A stretch of 64,000 nt of DNA, from assembly GCF_036127095.1 (NCBI RefSeq), contig NZ_CP108006.1, positions 4,278,001 through 4,342,000 on the forward strand, read 5' to 3'. The position numbers and the translations under genes are program-made. Numbering within the stretch: the stretch's first letter is position 1; each line of letters begins with the position of its first letter. Positions 47,601-55,549 of the stretch are shown in pieces. The stretch comes from Streptomyces sp. NBC_00335 (GTDB lineage Bacteria > Actinomycetota > Actinomycetes > Streptomycetales > Streptomycetaceae). The notes below the pieces were generated by a model. The model saw only the letters and a program-made list of their open reading frames with translations. It made no database searches and had not been told where the DNA came from.

Positions 47601-48262
47601 CGGGCAAGACGACGCTGGCGCAGGTCCTGCTGCGCTTCCTGGACCAGCACGAAGGCTCGTACACCCTGGGCGGGACCGATGCGCGCGCCCTCGACGGGGA
47701 CCACGTGCGCCGGGTCGTGGGCCTGTGTGCGCAGGACGCGCACATCTTCGACAGCTCGGTACGGGAGAACCTGCGCCTGGCCGATCCGGGGGCGAGCGAG
47801 GCGCGGCTGCGGGAGGCCCTCGCCGCGGCCCGGCTGCTTGAGTGGGCCGAGGGGCTCCCGGACGGGCTGGACACGCTGGTCGGCGAGCACGGCGAGCGGA
47901 TCTCCGGTGGTCAGCGCCAGCGTCTCGCCCTGGCGCGGGCGTTGCTCGCGGACTTCCCGGTCCTCGTCCTGGACGAGCCGGCCGAGCACCTGGACCTGGC
48001 CACCGCCGATGCGCTGACCGCCGACCTGCTGGCCGCGACCGAGGGGCGTACCACCGTGCTGATCACGCACCGGCTGGCCGGCCTGGAAGAGGTCGACGAG
48101 GTGCTCGTCCTCGACGGCGGCGTCGTGGTCCAGCGCGGTGCGTACGAGGAGCTGGCGGCGGCTCCCGGTCCGCTGCGCGGGCTGCTGGAGCGGGAGCGGG
48201 AAGCGGACCTGACGGTCGGTACCGGGCAGGCTCGACTTTCCTCACCAAAGGGGACTAACTAG
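44678..48262 (+). CDS. cydCD: CydCD fused ABC exporter for cytochrome bd assembly
   Basis: A 1194-residue fusion of CydD- and CydC-like halves. Each half has about six helices and an ATPase: Walker A GPSGAGKSTLLQ (near residue 370) and the second GPSGAGKTTLAQ (near 975). Signature motifs are LSAGQRQRLALARA and ISGGQRQRLALARA. The heterodimer exports Cys/GSH-type thiols needed for cytochrome bd assembly; in actinobacteria the halves are often one chain. GTG at 44678 with GGGGA upstream is preferred; ATG at 44669 would add MFHVK from parS 8. It is the third gene of the Rex-controlled operon. Confidence 0.93.
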   Translation: MKPIDPRLLRYARSTRLFLGAVVALGLAGAGLVVGQAMLIAEIVVGAFEDGLDGAALRTPLLLLAAVALGRGLVAWLTELAAHRASAAVKSELRGRLLERAADLGPGWLSGQRTGSLVALATRGVDALDDYFSRYLPQLGLAIVVPVAVLARIVTEDWVSAAIIVVTLPLIPLFMILIGMATQSRMDRQWRLLSRLSGHFLDVVEGLPTLKVFGRAKAQAESIRKITDDYRQATMRTLRIAFLSSFALELLATLSVALVAVTIGMRLVHGELDLYTGLVILVLAPEAYLPLRQVGAQYHAAAEGLAAAEEIFEVLETPVAASQGTAAVPVSGLRIELDGVAVRYEGRGEDSPGPVSLTVEPGECVALSGPSGAGKSTLLQVLLGFVTPSAGRVRVGDVDLAGLAPEQWRERIAWVPQRPHLFAGSIAENVRLARPGAADAEVTAALVDAGAWEFVRALPRGADTLLGEGGVGLSAGQRQRLALARAFLADRPVLLLDEPTAALDGETEAAVVEAVRRLAVGRTVLLVVHRPALLALADRVVRVGAGCAGPPSPAAPLPSVRPGRTAPGPAPRDPGEWILGDTPARAGAAGGDGTGGGGADGRDPLRRVRGVAKAWQGRFRLGLFLGALAVGCSVGLMAVSGWLISRASEQPPVLYLMVAVTATRAFGMGRAVFRYAERLVSHDAVLRMLADLRVSVFQRLERIAPAGLRTQRRGDLLTRLVADADALQDYWLRWLLPVGTAVLVGTGSVAFTAWLLPAAGAMLAVGLLAAGVGVPLVSAVCARRTERRLAPARGELATRVADLLTGTAELTVAGALGGRKAAAKDSDRTLTGIAARAAAVTGLGSGLSSLVTGLTVVCSAAVGADAVAGGRLSGVAMAVVVLTPLAAFEAVSGLPQAVQYRQRVRRSAERVYEVIDTPAPVTEPERPEALPASPFPLRLTGLAARHPGQEKDALSGLDLTLEAGRRIAVVGPSGAGKTTLAQVLLRFLDQHEGSYTLGGTDARALDGDHVRRVVGLCAQDAHIFDSSVRENLRLADPGASEARLREALAAARLLEWAEGLPDGLDTLVGEHGERISGGQRQRLALARALLADFPVLVLDEPAEHLDLATADALTADLLAATEGRTTVLITHRLAGLEEVDEVLVLDGGVVVQRGAYEELAAAPGPLRGLLEREREADLTVGTGQARLSSPKGTN

Positions 48263-48272
48263 GCTCAAGGGC

Positions 48273-50021
48273 ATGTCAGCGCAGGAGTCGCAGGAATCGC
48301 CCGAGTACCCGCCGGAGCCCTCATCGGCGACGTCCGACCCGATGGAGGCCGCGACCGCTGCCACCCGGAGTCTCCAGGGGCTTTCCACCGAGCTCACGGC
48401 CCGGGTGCCGCAGCTGCTGGAGGCCATGCGGTCGGTCGGTACAGGTCTCGAACTGCACTCCACGCTGGACCGGATCTGCGAGACGGCCGCCGAGCTCGCG
48501 GACGCCCGCTACGCGGCCATCGGCGTGGTCGACACCGAGGGCCGGGGGCTTTCGGACTTCGTCACCTTCGGCATCAGTGACGCGGTGGCGAAGAAGATCG
48601 GGCACCGCCCGGACGGGAAGCGCGGTCTGCTCGGCGCGCTGATCTCGCACCCCGACGCGGTGCAGCTCGCCGACCTGACCAAGGACCCGCGCTCGGAGGG
48701 CTTCCCCGCCCATCACCCGCCGATGAAGACCTTCCTCGGCGTTCCGATCCGCGTGCAGGGAGAGATCTTCGGGAACCTCTACCTGGCGGAGAAGAACGGC
48801 GGCGGCGAGTTCAACGACTACGACGTCCACATGGTCCGGGTGCTGGCGACCGAGGCGGGCATCGCCATCGGCAACGCCCGGCTCTACGAGGCCGCCACCC
48901 AGCGCGAGCGCTGGATCGACGGCTCGGTCGCCGTCACCACGGCCCTGCTGTCGGGCGGGGACGCGGACGACGCGCTCGCCGTCGTCGCCGAACAGGCCCG
49001 CCGGCTCGCCGATTCGGCCGCCGGGATCGTGATGCTGCCGGCCGAGGAGGGCGGGATGGAGATCGTCGCGGTCTCCGCGGAGAACCCGGCGACCTCCCTC
49101 GGTGTCGTCATCCCGGCCGAGAGCCCGGTGGTGGCCCGGCTCCTGGAGGGCGAGCCGGTCTTCGTGGACGACGCCGCCTCGGACCCGCGCATGATCAGTC
49201 GCCTGACCAGCCAGTACGGGGCCTGCATGATGCTTCCGCTGCAGAGCGGGGGCCGGGTGCTGGGGGCCCTCGTCACGCCGCGGGCGCGCGGGAAGCGCCC
49301 GTTCACCGAGGCGGAGCGGACCCTGGCCACGCAGTTCGCCTCGCAGGCGGCCCTGGCGCTGATGATGGCGGAGGCGCAGCGGGACCGGGAGCGCCTCGCG
49401 GTGTTCGAGGACCGCGACCGGATCGCCCGCGACCTGCACGACCTGGTCATCCAGCGGCTCTTCGCCACCGGGATGATGTTGGAGGGCGCCCAGCGCCGCT
49501 CCATCGTCCCGGAGGTCCGCGAGGGTGTCGGCAAGGCCGTGGACGAGCTCGACGTGACGATCCAGGAGATCCGCACCGCGATCTTCGCGCTCCAGCAGGG
49601 ACCGGCGGAGGCCCCCTCGGGGCTGCGCACCCGGGTGCTGCGGGAGATCAACATGGCTGCCGTGCCGCTGGGCTTCAAGCCCGCGCACCGCTTCCTCGGA
49701 CCGATCGACGCGGTCGTCGGCGAGCTCGTCGGAAAGAACCTGATCGCGGCCCTGCGCGAGGCGTTGTCGAACGCGTTCCGGCACTCGGAGGCGTCCCGGA
49801 TCGAGGTGGTGCTGGACTCCACCGTCAGCCTGGCCGATGGACGGCCCGGGGTCCGGCTGGAGGTGGCCGACGACGGGGTGGGCATCCCCGAGGGCGGGCG
49901 GCGCAGTGGGCTGCGGAACCTGCGCCGGCGGGCCGAGTCGCTCGGCGGATCCAGCTCGTACGGCCCCGGCCTCGGCGAGGAGGGCGGCGGGACCACCCTG
50001 GTGTGGGAGGCCCCGCTGTAG
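48273..50021 (+). CDS. GAF-domain sensor histidine kinase (DosS/DevS-like layout)
   Basis: A 582-residue soluble kinase. Two GAF domains (about 55-205 and 215-370) precede a HisKA_3 dimerisation segment (RDLHDLVIQRLF, His near residue 391) and an HATPase_c domain (NAFRHSEASRIEV N box and ADDGVGIPEGGRRSGLRNL). GAF 1 contains PMKTFLGVPIRVQGEIFGNLYL, like DosS/DevS oxygen or redox sensors; whether it binds haem cannot be read from sequence. No response regulator is adjacent. It starts 10 bases after cydCD, so it may be the fourth gene of the operon. Confidence 0.9.
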   Translation: MSAQESQESPEYPPEPSSATSDPMEAATAATRSLQGLSTELTARVPQLLEAMRSVGTGLELHSTLDRICETAAELADARYAAIGVVDTEGRGLSDFVTFGISDAVAKKIGHRPDGKRGLLGALISHPDAVQLADLTKDPRSEGFPAHHPPMKTFLGVPIRVQGEIFGNLYLAEKNGGGEFNDYDVHMVRVLATEAGIAIGNARLYEAATQRERWIDGSVAVTTALLSGGDADDALAVVAEQARRLADSAAGIVMLPAEEGGMEIVAVSAENPATSLGVVIPAESPVVARLLEGEPVFVDDAASDPRMISRLTSQYGACMMLPLQSGGRVLGALVTPRARGKRPFTEAERTLATQFASQAALALMMAEAQRDRERLAVFEDRDRIARDLHDLVIQRLFATGMMLEGAQRRSIVPEVREGVGKAVDELDVTIQEIRTAIFALQQGPAEAPSGLRTRVLREINMAAVPLGFKPAHRFLGPIDAVVGELVGKNLIAALREALSNAFRHSEASRIEVVLDSTVSLADGRPGVRLEVADDGVGIPEGGRRSGLRNLRRRAESLGGSSSYGPGLGEEGGGTTLVWEAPL

Positions 50022-50039
50022 CCGTGCTTCGGCTCGTGG

Positions 50040-50960
50040 CTACGCCTCGGTGCGGGCGGTCCGTTCGGCCAGGATGCGCTCGATGACCAGGGCGACGCCG
50101 TCCTCGTTGTTGGCGACCGTACGGCCCGACGCGGCGGCGATGACATCCGGATGGGCATTGCCCATCGCGTACGAGGTGCCGGCCCAGCCGAGCATCTCCA
50201 CGTCATTGGGCATATCGCCGAAGGCGACCACCTCGGACGGGGAGATGCCGCGCTCCTCGCAGCACAGTGCCAGGGTGCTCGCCTTGGAGACCCCCGGGCC
50301 GCTGATCTCCAGCAGGGAGGTCGGGCTGGAGCGGGTGATCGAGGCGTACGCGCCGGCGACGGAGCGGGCCAGGGTCAGGAACTCGTCCGGAGCCAGCTCG
50401 GAGTGGTGCGCGAGCACCTTCAGCACGGGCGCCGAGTCGTCGTCCGTGGCCTCGTGGAGCAGTTCCTCGGCGGTGGCGACGTGGGCGCCCGGGTCCTGGA
50501 AGAACGGCGGGTACTGCGGCTCGTAGTTGATGCCGGTGGTCAGCTCGACGGCGAAGGAGGTGCCGGGGGCGGCGCCCCGCAGGGCCTCCACCACCTTGAG
50601 CGCCGTGACCCGGGGCAGCGGCCTGACCTGGACGAACTCCCGGCCCGTGGGCGGCTGGTCGGTGGAGTGCCGGTCGAGGGCATGGAGGTCGACGACGGCG
50701 GCGCCGTTCGCGCAGATGGCCAGGCCGTGGCCCTGGACGTGGTCACTGACCACACCCATCCAGCGGGCCGGGCGTCCGGTCACGAAGAACACCGCGATGC
50801 CTGCCTCTTCGGCGGCGGCGAGGGCGGCGACGGTGCGCTCCGAGACGGATTTGTCGTCGCGCAGCAAGGTGCCGTCGAGGTCGGTGGCGATGAGCCGGGT
50901 CGCGGGGGTTGGCCCGTCCGGGCACTGGGGAGCCGAGGTCACGGCTCCATCTTCGCCCAT
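50040..50960 (-). CDS. HAD phosphatase, Cof type
   Basis: A 306-residue Cof/YidA-like HAD hydrolase. DLDGTLLRDDKSVS is motif I (near residue 29), FVTGRPA follows, and VAFGDMPNDVEML is motif IV. Substrates are sugar phosphates or flavin nucleotides. A GTG at 50942 with nearby GGAG is an alternative start. It converges with the GAF kinase gene (18 bases between stops) and is divergent from parS 9. Confidence 0.87.
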   Translation of the reverse strand: MGEDGAVTSAPQCPDGPTPATRLIATDLDGTLLRDDKSVSERTVAALAAAEEAGIAVFFVTGRPARWMGVVSDHVQGHGLAICANGAAVVDLHALDRHSTDQPPTGREFVQVRPLPRVTALKVVEALRGAAPGTSFAVELTTGINYEPQYPPFFQDPGAHVATAEELLHEATDDDSAPVLKVLAHHSELAPDEFLTLARSVAGAYASITRSSPTSLLEISGPGVSKASTLALCCEERGISPSEVVAFGDMPNDVEMLGWAGTSYAMGNAHPDVIAAASGRTVANNEDGVALVIERILAERTARTEA

Positions 50961-50976
50961 GGCAGGGGTCGGCGAC

Positions 50977-50990
50977 GTTTCACGTGAAAC
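50977..50990. other. parS site 9
   Basis: Exact GTTTCACGTGAAAC immediately upstream of the Cof-type HAD gene, the last parS in this window. Confidence 0.95.
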
Positions 50991-51076
50991 ATCGCGACAT
51001 GGTTGTCAGTGGGCGGTGGAAGGATCTCCTCGCCGGTGCCGCTGCCGTTCGCGCTGCCGGGTCGGTGCCGGTTCCG

Positions 51077-51364
51077 ATGACGTCACACGGGGGCGACGTG
51101 CTCATCCCTTCAGCTCGCGCGGCGGATTGCGATGCCTGTGGCGGCCCGCACGCGAAGTGGGTCGCGAGTCTGGCGATGGCCCTGTGCACGGGGTGCGAAC
51201 GGGCGGGCACCCACCACCCGGAGCGTGAACCGGTGCTGGTGGGCGAGGTCCTGGCCGGTGCGGCCGACGCCCTGGCCCGCGCCGGCCGCACCGCGGCTCC
51301 GGCCCGCCCCTACTCCGCCGTCCTGCTCGCCCTGTGGCGGAAGAAGGCCCAGAGCGGCGCATGA
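51077..51364 (+). CDS. Small zinc-ribbon-like hypothetical protein
   Basis: A 95-residue protein with two CxxC pairs (CDAC and CTGC, 24 residues apart) that could bind one zinc. No other motif is recognised. The start is uncertain: ATG 51077, ATG 50999 or GTG 51098 are in frame, and none has a strong Shine-Dalgarno, so the confidence is modest. It lies between parS 9 and the LLM oxidoreductase gene. Confidence 0.5.
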   Translation: MTSHGGDVLIPSARAADCDACGGPHAKWVASLAMALCTGCERAGTHHPEREPVLVGEVLAGAADALARAGRTAAPARPYSAVLLALWRKKAQSGA

Positions 51365-51509
51365 CGGCGCCGGGGGGGCACCCGCGACGAGGGCTGCGAG
51401 GCCGAGGGTCAGGCAGGGCGGGGTCAGGAGTTGCAGCCCGGCCGGACCGATCCGATCGTGTCGCCGGGATGCCGACGACCCGCTGTGGGGCGGACGTAGG
51501 CTCGGGGGC

Positions 51510-52415
51510 ATGAGTCTGCGCCTGAGTACCGTGATCCTGCCCGTCGACCGCTGGCACGAGGGAGGCCGCTCCACGTGGCAGCGGGCCGAGGAACTGGGGT
51601 TCCACGCGGCCTACACCTACGACCACCTGTCCTGGCGGACCTTCCGCAACGGCCCGTGGTTCGGCGCTCTGCCGACGCTCACGGCCGCCGCGACGGCTAC
51701 GGAGCGGCTGCGCCTCGGTACGCTCGTCACCTCGCCGAACTTCCGCCACCCGGTGACGCTCGCCAAGGAGCTGATCTCTCTCGACGACGTCTCCGGCGGA
51801 CGGATCACCCTCGGCATCGGCGCCGGAGGCAACGGCTTCGACGCCACCGTGCTCGGCCAGGAACAGCCGTGGACCCCCAAGGAGCGCGCCGACCGGTTCG
51901 GGGAGTTCCTGCCGCTGCTCGACCGGCTGCTCACCGAGGACTCCGTCTCGCAGCGGGGCACGTTCTACTCGGCGGAGGAGGCCTTCAACATCCCCGGGTG
52001 CGTCCAGCGGCCCCGGCTGCCCTTCGCCGTCGCCGCGACCGGCCCGCGCGGCCTGAAGCTCGCCGCGCGGTACGGGCAGGCGTGGGTGACCACCGGCGAC
52101 CCCAAGATCTTCGACGAGGGCACCCCGGAGCAGTCGGTGCAGGCCCTGCGCGGCCAGGTCGAGAAGCTCGGCAAGGCGTGTGCGGAGACCGGCCGGGAGG
52201 TGGCCGAACTGGACAAGGTCCTGCTCACGGGCTTCACCCCGGACCGGGGACGGCCGCTGGAGTCGGTGGCGGCCTTCGTCGACTTCGCCGGCCGCCACCA
52301 GGAGCTCGGCTTCACCGAGCTCGTGATCCACTGGCCGATCCCCGACTCCGACTTCGCCGCCGACCAGGGCGTCTTCGAGCGGATCGCCACCGAGGCGCTC
52401 GCACAGCTGGGCTGA
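51510..52415 (+). CDS. LLM-class flavin-dependent oxidoreductase
   Basis: A 301-residue TIM-barrel protein of the bacterial luciferase/F420-dependent reductase superfamily. GFHAAYTYDHLSW near residue 31, LGTLVTSPNFRHPVTLAKE, GIGAGGNGFDA and AATGPRGLKLAARYG are typical. The cofactor is F420 or FMN. ATG with TCGGGGGC upstream. A 37-bp tandem duplication covers and follows its 3' end. Confidence 0.87.
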   Translation: MSLRLSTVILPVDRWHEGGRSTWQRAEELGFHAAYTYDHLSWRTFRNGPWFGALPTLTAAATATERLRLGTLVTSPNFRHPVTLAKELISLDDVSGGRITLGIGAGGNGFDATVLGQEQPWTPKERADRFGEFLPLLDRLLTEDSVSQRGTFYSAEEAFNIPGCVQRPRLPFAVAATGPRGLKLAARYGQAWVTTGDPKIFDEGTPEQSVQALRGQVEKLGKACAETGREVAELDKVLLTGFTPDRGRPLESVAAFVDFAGRHQELGFTELVIHWPIPDSDFAADQGVFERIATEALAQLG

Positions 52416-52452
52416 GCGGATCGCCGCCGAGGCGCTCGCACAGCTTGGCTGA
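52379..52452 (+). repeat. 37-bp tandem duplication at the LLM gene end
   Basis: Bases 52379-52415 (the last 12 codons and stop) are repeated at 52416-52452 with two differences (A/G and G/T). The second copy lies just outside the gene. Confidence 0.85.
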
Positions 52453-52513
52453 GCGGAGCCGGACCGAGCCGCTGCCGTCGCCCCGGGGTTCGGAGCGACG
52501 GCAGCGCCCGGCC

Positions 52514-55500
52514 TCAGGACGAGGCGCGCAGCAGGTGTTCCGTGGTCCGTTCGGCGCTCTCCAGGAGCCACTCCGGGGCCACGCCCTCGGGCAGCGCGCG
52601 TACCTCGGCCGCCAGCGCCGAGACCCGGGCGGCGCCGGCTTCGGGCCGGCCCAGCTCGTGCTCGGTCCAGGCGGCGTTGTTCACGCACTGGAACCGGGCC
52701 TGGAGGTGCTCCGGGCCGAGCTCCGCGTGGAGGGCGGCGGCCCGCTCCCACAGCAGGATCTCCTCCAGCCGCAGCGCTTCGAGCTCCGCCGCACCCAGCG
52801 GTTCGGCGGGCCCTGAACCCCGTCCTTCCTCCTCGTCCGCCTCCTCTTCCGCCTCCTCGTCGGCGCGGACCCGGCGGTCGAGGACCTGGGCGAGCTGGTT
52901 CCAGGTTTCGGCCAGTTCGGCCCGTGCCTCGGGGTCCTCGGGAGCCTGCGCCAGCGCGGCGGTCAGCACCTCGGCCGCCTCGCCCATCCGCGACCGGGCC
53001 TGTGCCACCCCCGCGTCGGTGATTTCTTCGCGCAGCCCGAGCCAGGCCAGCGACCGCAGGATCCGTACCTCGGCGACCGGCGCGTCCTTCGACCGACGGC
53101 GCAGTTCGAGGGCCCGCTCGTACGCCGCGACCGCCTCCGGGACCAGCTGTGCCTCGGAGAGCTGGTCGGCCGCGGCCTGGGCGAAGTTCGCCTGCGGACG
53201 CGGGTCCTCCCAGTCCTCGGCGAGCCCCGCCGCCAGCAGGTACTGCTCGGCCGCGCCCCGGGGATCCTGCAGATCGCGCAGCAGGTCGCCCAGGAACTCC
53301 CGTACGGAGACGGCCTGGCCCTCACCGTGCTCCAGCAGGTCCGGCAGCGTCGACTGCAGCACCTCGGCCGCCTCGACGGTGTGGCCCTCACGGGCGTGGC
53401 ACCGGGCGAGCAGCAGCCGGGCCTGGGCCCCGCCGTCGGCGGTGAGCCCGGCCTGATCGAGCCAGTGCGCCGCGTCCAGAGCGTGCCGCGCGGCCTCCGC
53501 GTCGGCCTCGCTCTGCCCCAGCAGGATGTCGGCGAGGGTGAGCCGTACGACGCCCTGCGCCTTGGCGTCGGTCACCTCCGCGGCGTGCGTCAGACCCGCT
53601 CGGGCCGACTCCTCGGCCTCGTCCACCCGCTCCAGCGACATCAGCACGCCGGCCCGCAACACGAGCGGGTCCACGGCTAGCCACGGCCGGCCCGCCGCCA
53701 CCGAGCGGTCGGCGGATCCGGCGAGCAGCGCCACGGCACGTTCCGGGTCGCCCTGCGAGAGGGCGAGCCGGCCCAGCATCTCCTCGGCCTCCGCCACCAC
53801 GTCGGGCAGGGCCGCGGCGTAGGCATCGGCGAAGGCGGCGAGCTCGGCGGCCAGTTCGCCGTGCCCGTGCTGCCCATCGTGGCTGGCGCCGTGGCCGTGC
53901 CCGTGCCCGTCCCCGTGGCCGTGCTCGGGGTCCTCGGTGGCCTCGACCGAGCGCAGGTAGGACTCCACCCGGATCCCGGTCAGTTCCGCGAGCGCGATCC
54001 GCCGGGTCCGCAGCGGATCGTCCGCGTCCAGTGCCTCGGCGGCACGCAGGGCGACGGCCAGCAGCGCGCGCAGCTCCCCCGCCCCGGTGCCCGACTGTGC
54101 GGCCACGGTCGCCAGCCGCAGCTCGGCCAGGGCGGCGCGCTCCGCGAGCCCGAGCTCCCGGTAGCGCTCGCGTACGCCGGCCAGCAGTTCCGCGGCGTCG
54201 CCGGCGCCGGCCCGAGCGGCCGCCAGGGCCCGGTGGTCCGCCACATCGGCGGCGACCAGAGGATCGGCGCCGCTCGCGGCCTCGGGGTGCAGGGCCACCT
54301 GCTCCCAGAGGGCGTCCGCGCCGGGGTGCCCGAGGTCGCGTGCCGCACGGGCCCGTTCCACGAGTTCGGCGAAGCCCCCGGCCGGGGCCGCCGCCCGGGG
54401 TGCCGGGGCGGGCCCCGGCTGCGGGAGCGCCGCGAGCGCGGAGCTCCGTACGCCCAGCGGCAGGACCGCGGCCAGCGGGGCCGCACCGATCCGCGCGAGG
54501 AACCGCTCCGAGACCCGGGTGGAGCCGTTGCGCGCGTCGAACCGCCGGGCGATGTCGAGCGAGCCCGCGCGCAGCACCTCGTACAGCTCGGACACGGTGC
54601 GCGGATTGCCCTCGTAGGCGGCGGCCGGGTTCTGGCCGTGGCCCAGCTCCGTCAGGCGGCGCAGCAGGACGAGGATTCCGCCGTGGAAGGCCAGCTGATC
54701 GGAGAGGTTGGCGAGCGGGGACACGTGCGCCGCGTGCTCGGCGAGGATCTCCAGACCTCGGGACTCGTTCCCGGTGAGCGCGCAGAACTCGATGTGCCGC
54801 CCCACCGAGGGCAGCAGGCTCTCCTTGCCCCGGGCCAGCCGGTATCCGCGCAGATGGGCCGAGCGGGCTTCGTCGAACCGGCCGAGCCGCACCAGCGGCA
54901 GCAGCGAGGCGGCCAGCACCCGGTGGGGTTCCTCGGCGCAGGTTTGCTCACCGGAGAGCACCGGCTGCCAGACCCCCAGGGCCTCGGCGTCGTCGCCGCG
55001 CAGCACGGCGTACTGGCCCTGGCTGTTGAGCTCGCAGGCGTGGCAGTCGCTCATGTCGTCGCGGTCGGCGGCCTGCCAGCCGGCATAGGCGCGGCCGGCC
55101 CGCTCGTCGTCGGCGGTCGCGTCGGCGAACCACAGCTCGGCCTCGCGCACGGGACGCTCGCTGTAGCCGGCGATCCGGTAGCGGCGCTCCATCTCGTCCA
55201 GCCAGCCGGCGGCCGACTCCAGCGGGATCTCCGGAGAGTTGCCGATGGCGCTGGCGATCCACTTGAACTGCCAGAACAGCGAGTGGGCGTCCCACTCGTC
55301 GAAGGCGCCCGGGTCCTTGTCGTACTCCTGGAGCAGCCGGGCGAAGGGGACGAGCATCTTCGGGGACTCGGAGCTGTACAGGTAGGCGTTGATCAGGTTG
55401 TCCAGTGCCGCCCGGAACAGCGGGCGGTCCCCGGTCGCCTCGGCGGCGGCGGACAGCGCCTCGGCGTGGGCGTTGCGTGCGGTCCCGCCCGGAGCCTGGC

Positions 55501-55549
55501 GGTTCTCGGCCAGTCCGCGCTCGATCTCCTCGCGCGTCATCGTGCTCAC
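52514..55549 (-). CDS. Large tetratricopeptide-repeat protein coupled to Hsp90
   Basis: A 1011-residue helical protein dominated by TPR-like repeats, best in the segment 600-1000 (for example ARAGLTHAAEVTDAKAQGVVRLTLADILLG and AAYERALELRRRSK). Two unusual stretches break it: a His/Gly-rich insert (about 541-562, GHGDGHGHGHG) and an acidic run (about 895-910, EEAEEEADEEEG). GTG at 55549 overlaps the hsp90 stop (GTGA) with AGGAGG seven bases upstream, so translation is coupled to the Hsp90 gene. No catalytic motif is seen. A TPR partner in the same operon as an Hsp90 suggests a co-chaperone. Confidence 0.85.
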   Translation of the reverse strand: MSTMTREEIERGLAENRQAPGGTARNAHAEALSAAAEATGDRPLFRAALDNLINAYLYSSESPKMLVPFARLLQEYDKDPGAFDEWDAHSLFWQFKWIASAIGNSPEIPLESAAGWLDEMERRYRIAGYSERPVREAELWFADATADDERAGRAYAGWQAADRDDMSDCHACELNSQGQYAVLRGDDAEALGVWQPVLSGEQTCAEEPHRVLAASLLPLVRLGRFDEARSAHLRGYRLARGKESLLPSVGRHIEFCALTGNESRGLEILAEHAAHVSPLANLSDQLAFHGGILVLLRRLTELGHGQNPAAAYEGNPRTVSELYEVLRAGSLDIARRFDARNGSTRVSERFLARIGAAPLAAVLPLGVRSSALAALPQPGPAPAPRAAAPAGGFAELVERARAARDLGHPGADALWEQVALHPEAASGADPLVAADVADHRALAAARAGAGDAAELLAGVRERYRELGLAERAALAELRLATVAAQSGTGAGELRALLAVALRAAEALDADDPLRTRRIALAELTGIRVESYLRSVEATEDPEHGHGDGHGHGHGASHDGQHGHGELAAELAAFADAYAAALPDVVAEAEEMLGRLALSQGDPERAVALLAGSADRSVAAGRPWLAVDPLVLRAGVLMSLERVDEAEESARAGLTHAAEVTDAKAQGVVRLTLADILLGQSEADAEAARHALDAAHWLDQAGLTADGGAQARLLLARCHAREGHTVEAAEVLQSTLPDLLEHGEGQAVSVREFLGDLLRDLQDPRGAAEQYLLAAGLAEDWEDPRPQANFAQAAADQLSEAQLVPEAVAAYERALELRRRSKDAPVAEVRILRSLAWLGLREEITDAGVAQARSRMGEAAEVLTAALAQAPEDPEARAELAETWNQLAQVLDRRVRADEEAEEEADEEEGRGSGPAEPLGAAELEALRLEEILLWERAAALHAELGPEHLQARFQCVNNAAWTEHELGRPEAGAARVSALAAEVRALPEGVAPEWLLESAERTTEHLLRASS

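Noticed and set aside
42548..48070. A 1840-codon open frame on the minus strand across cyd and cydCD
   Set aside because: It is an antisense reading of high-GC coding DNA; cydA, cydB and cydCD on the plus strand have motifs and ribosome-binding sites, and the antisense product has no recognisable domain.
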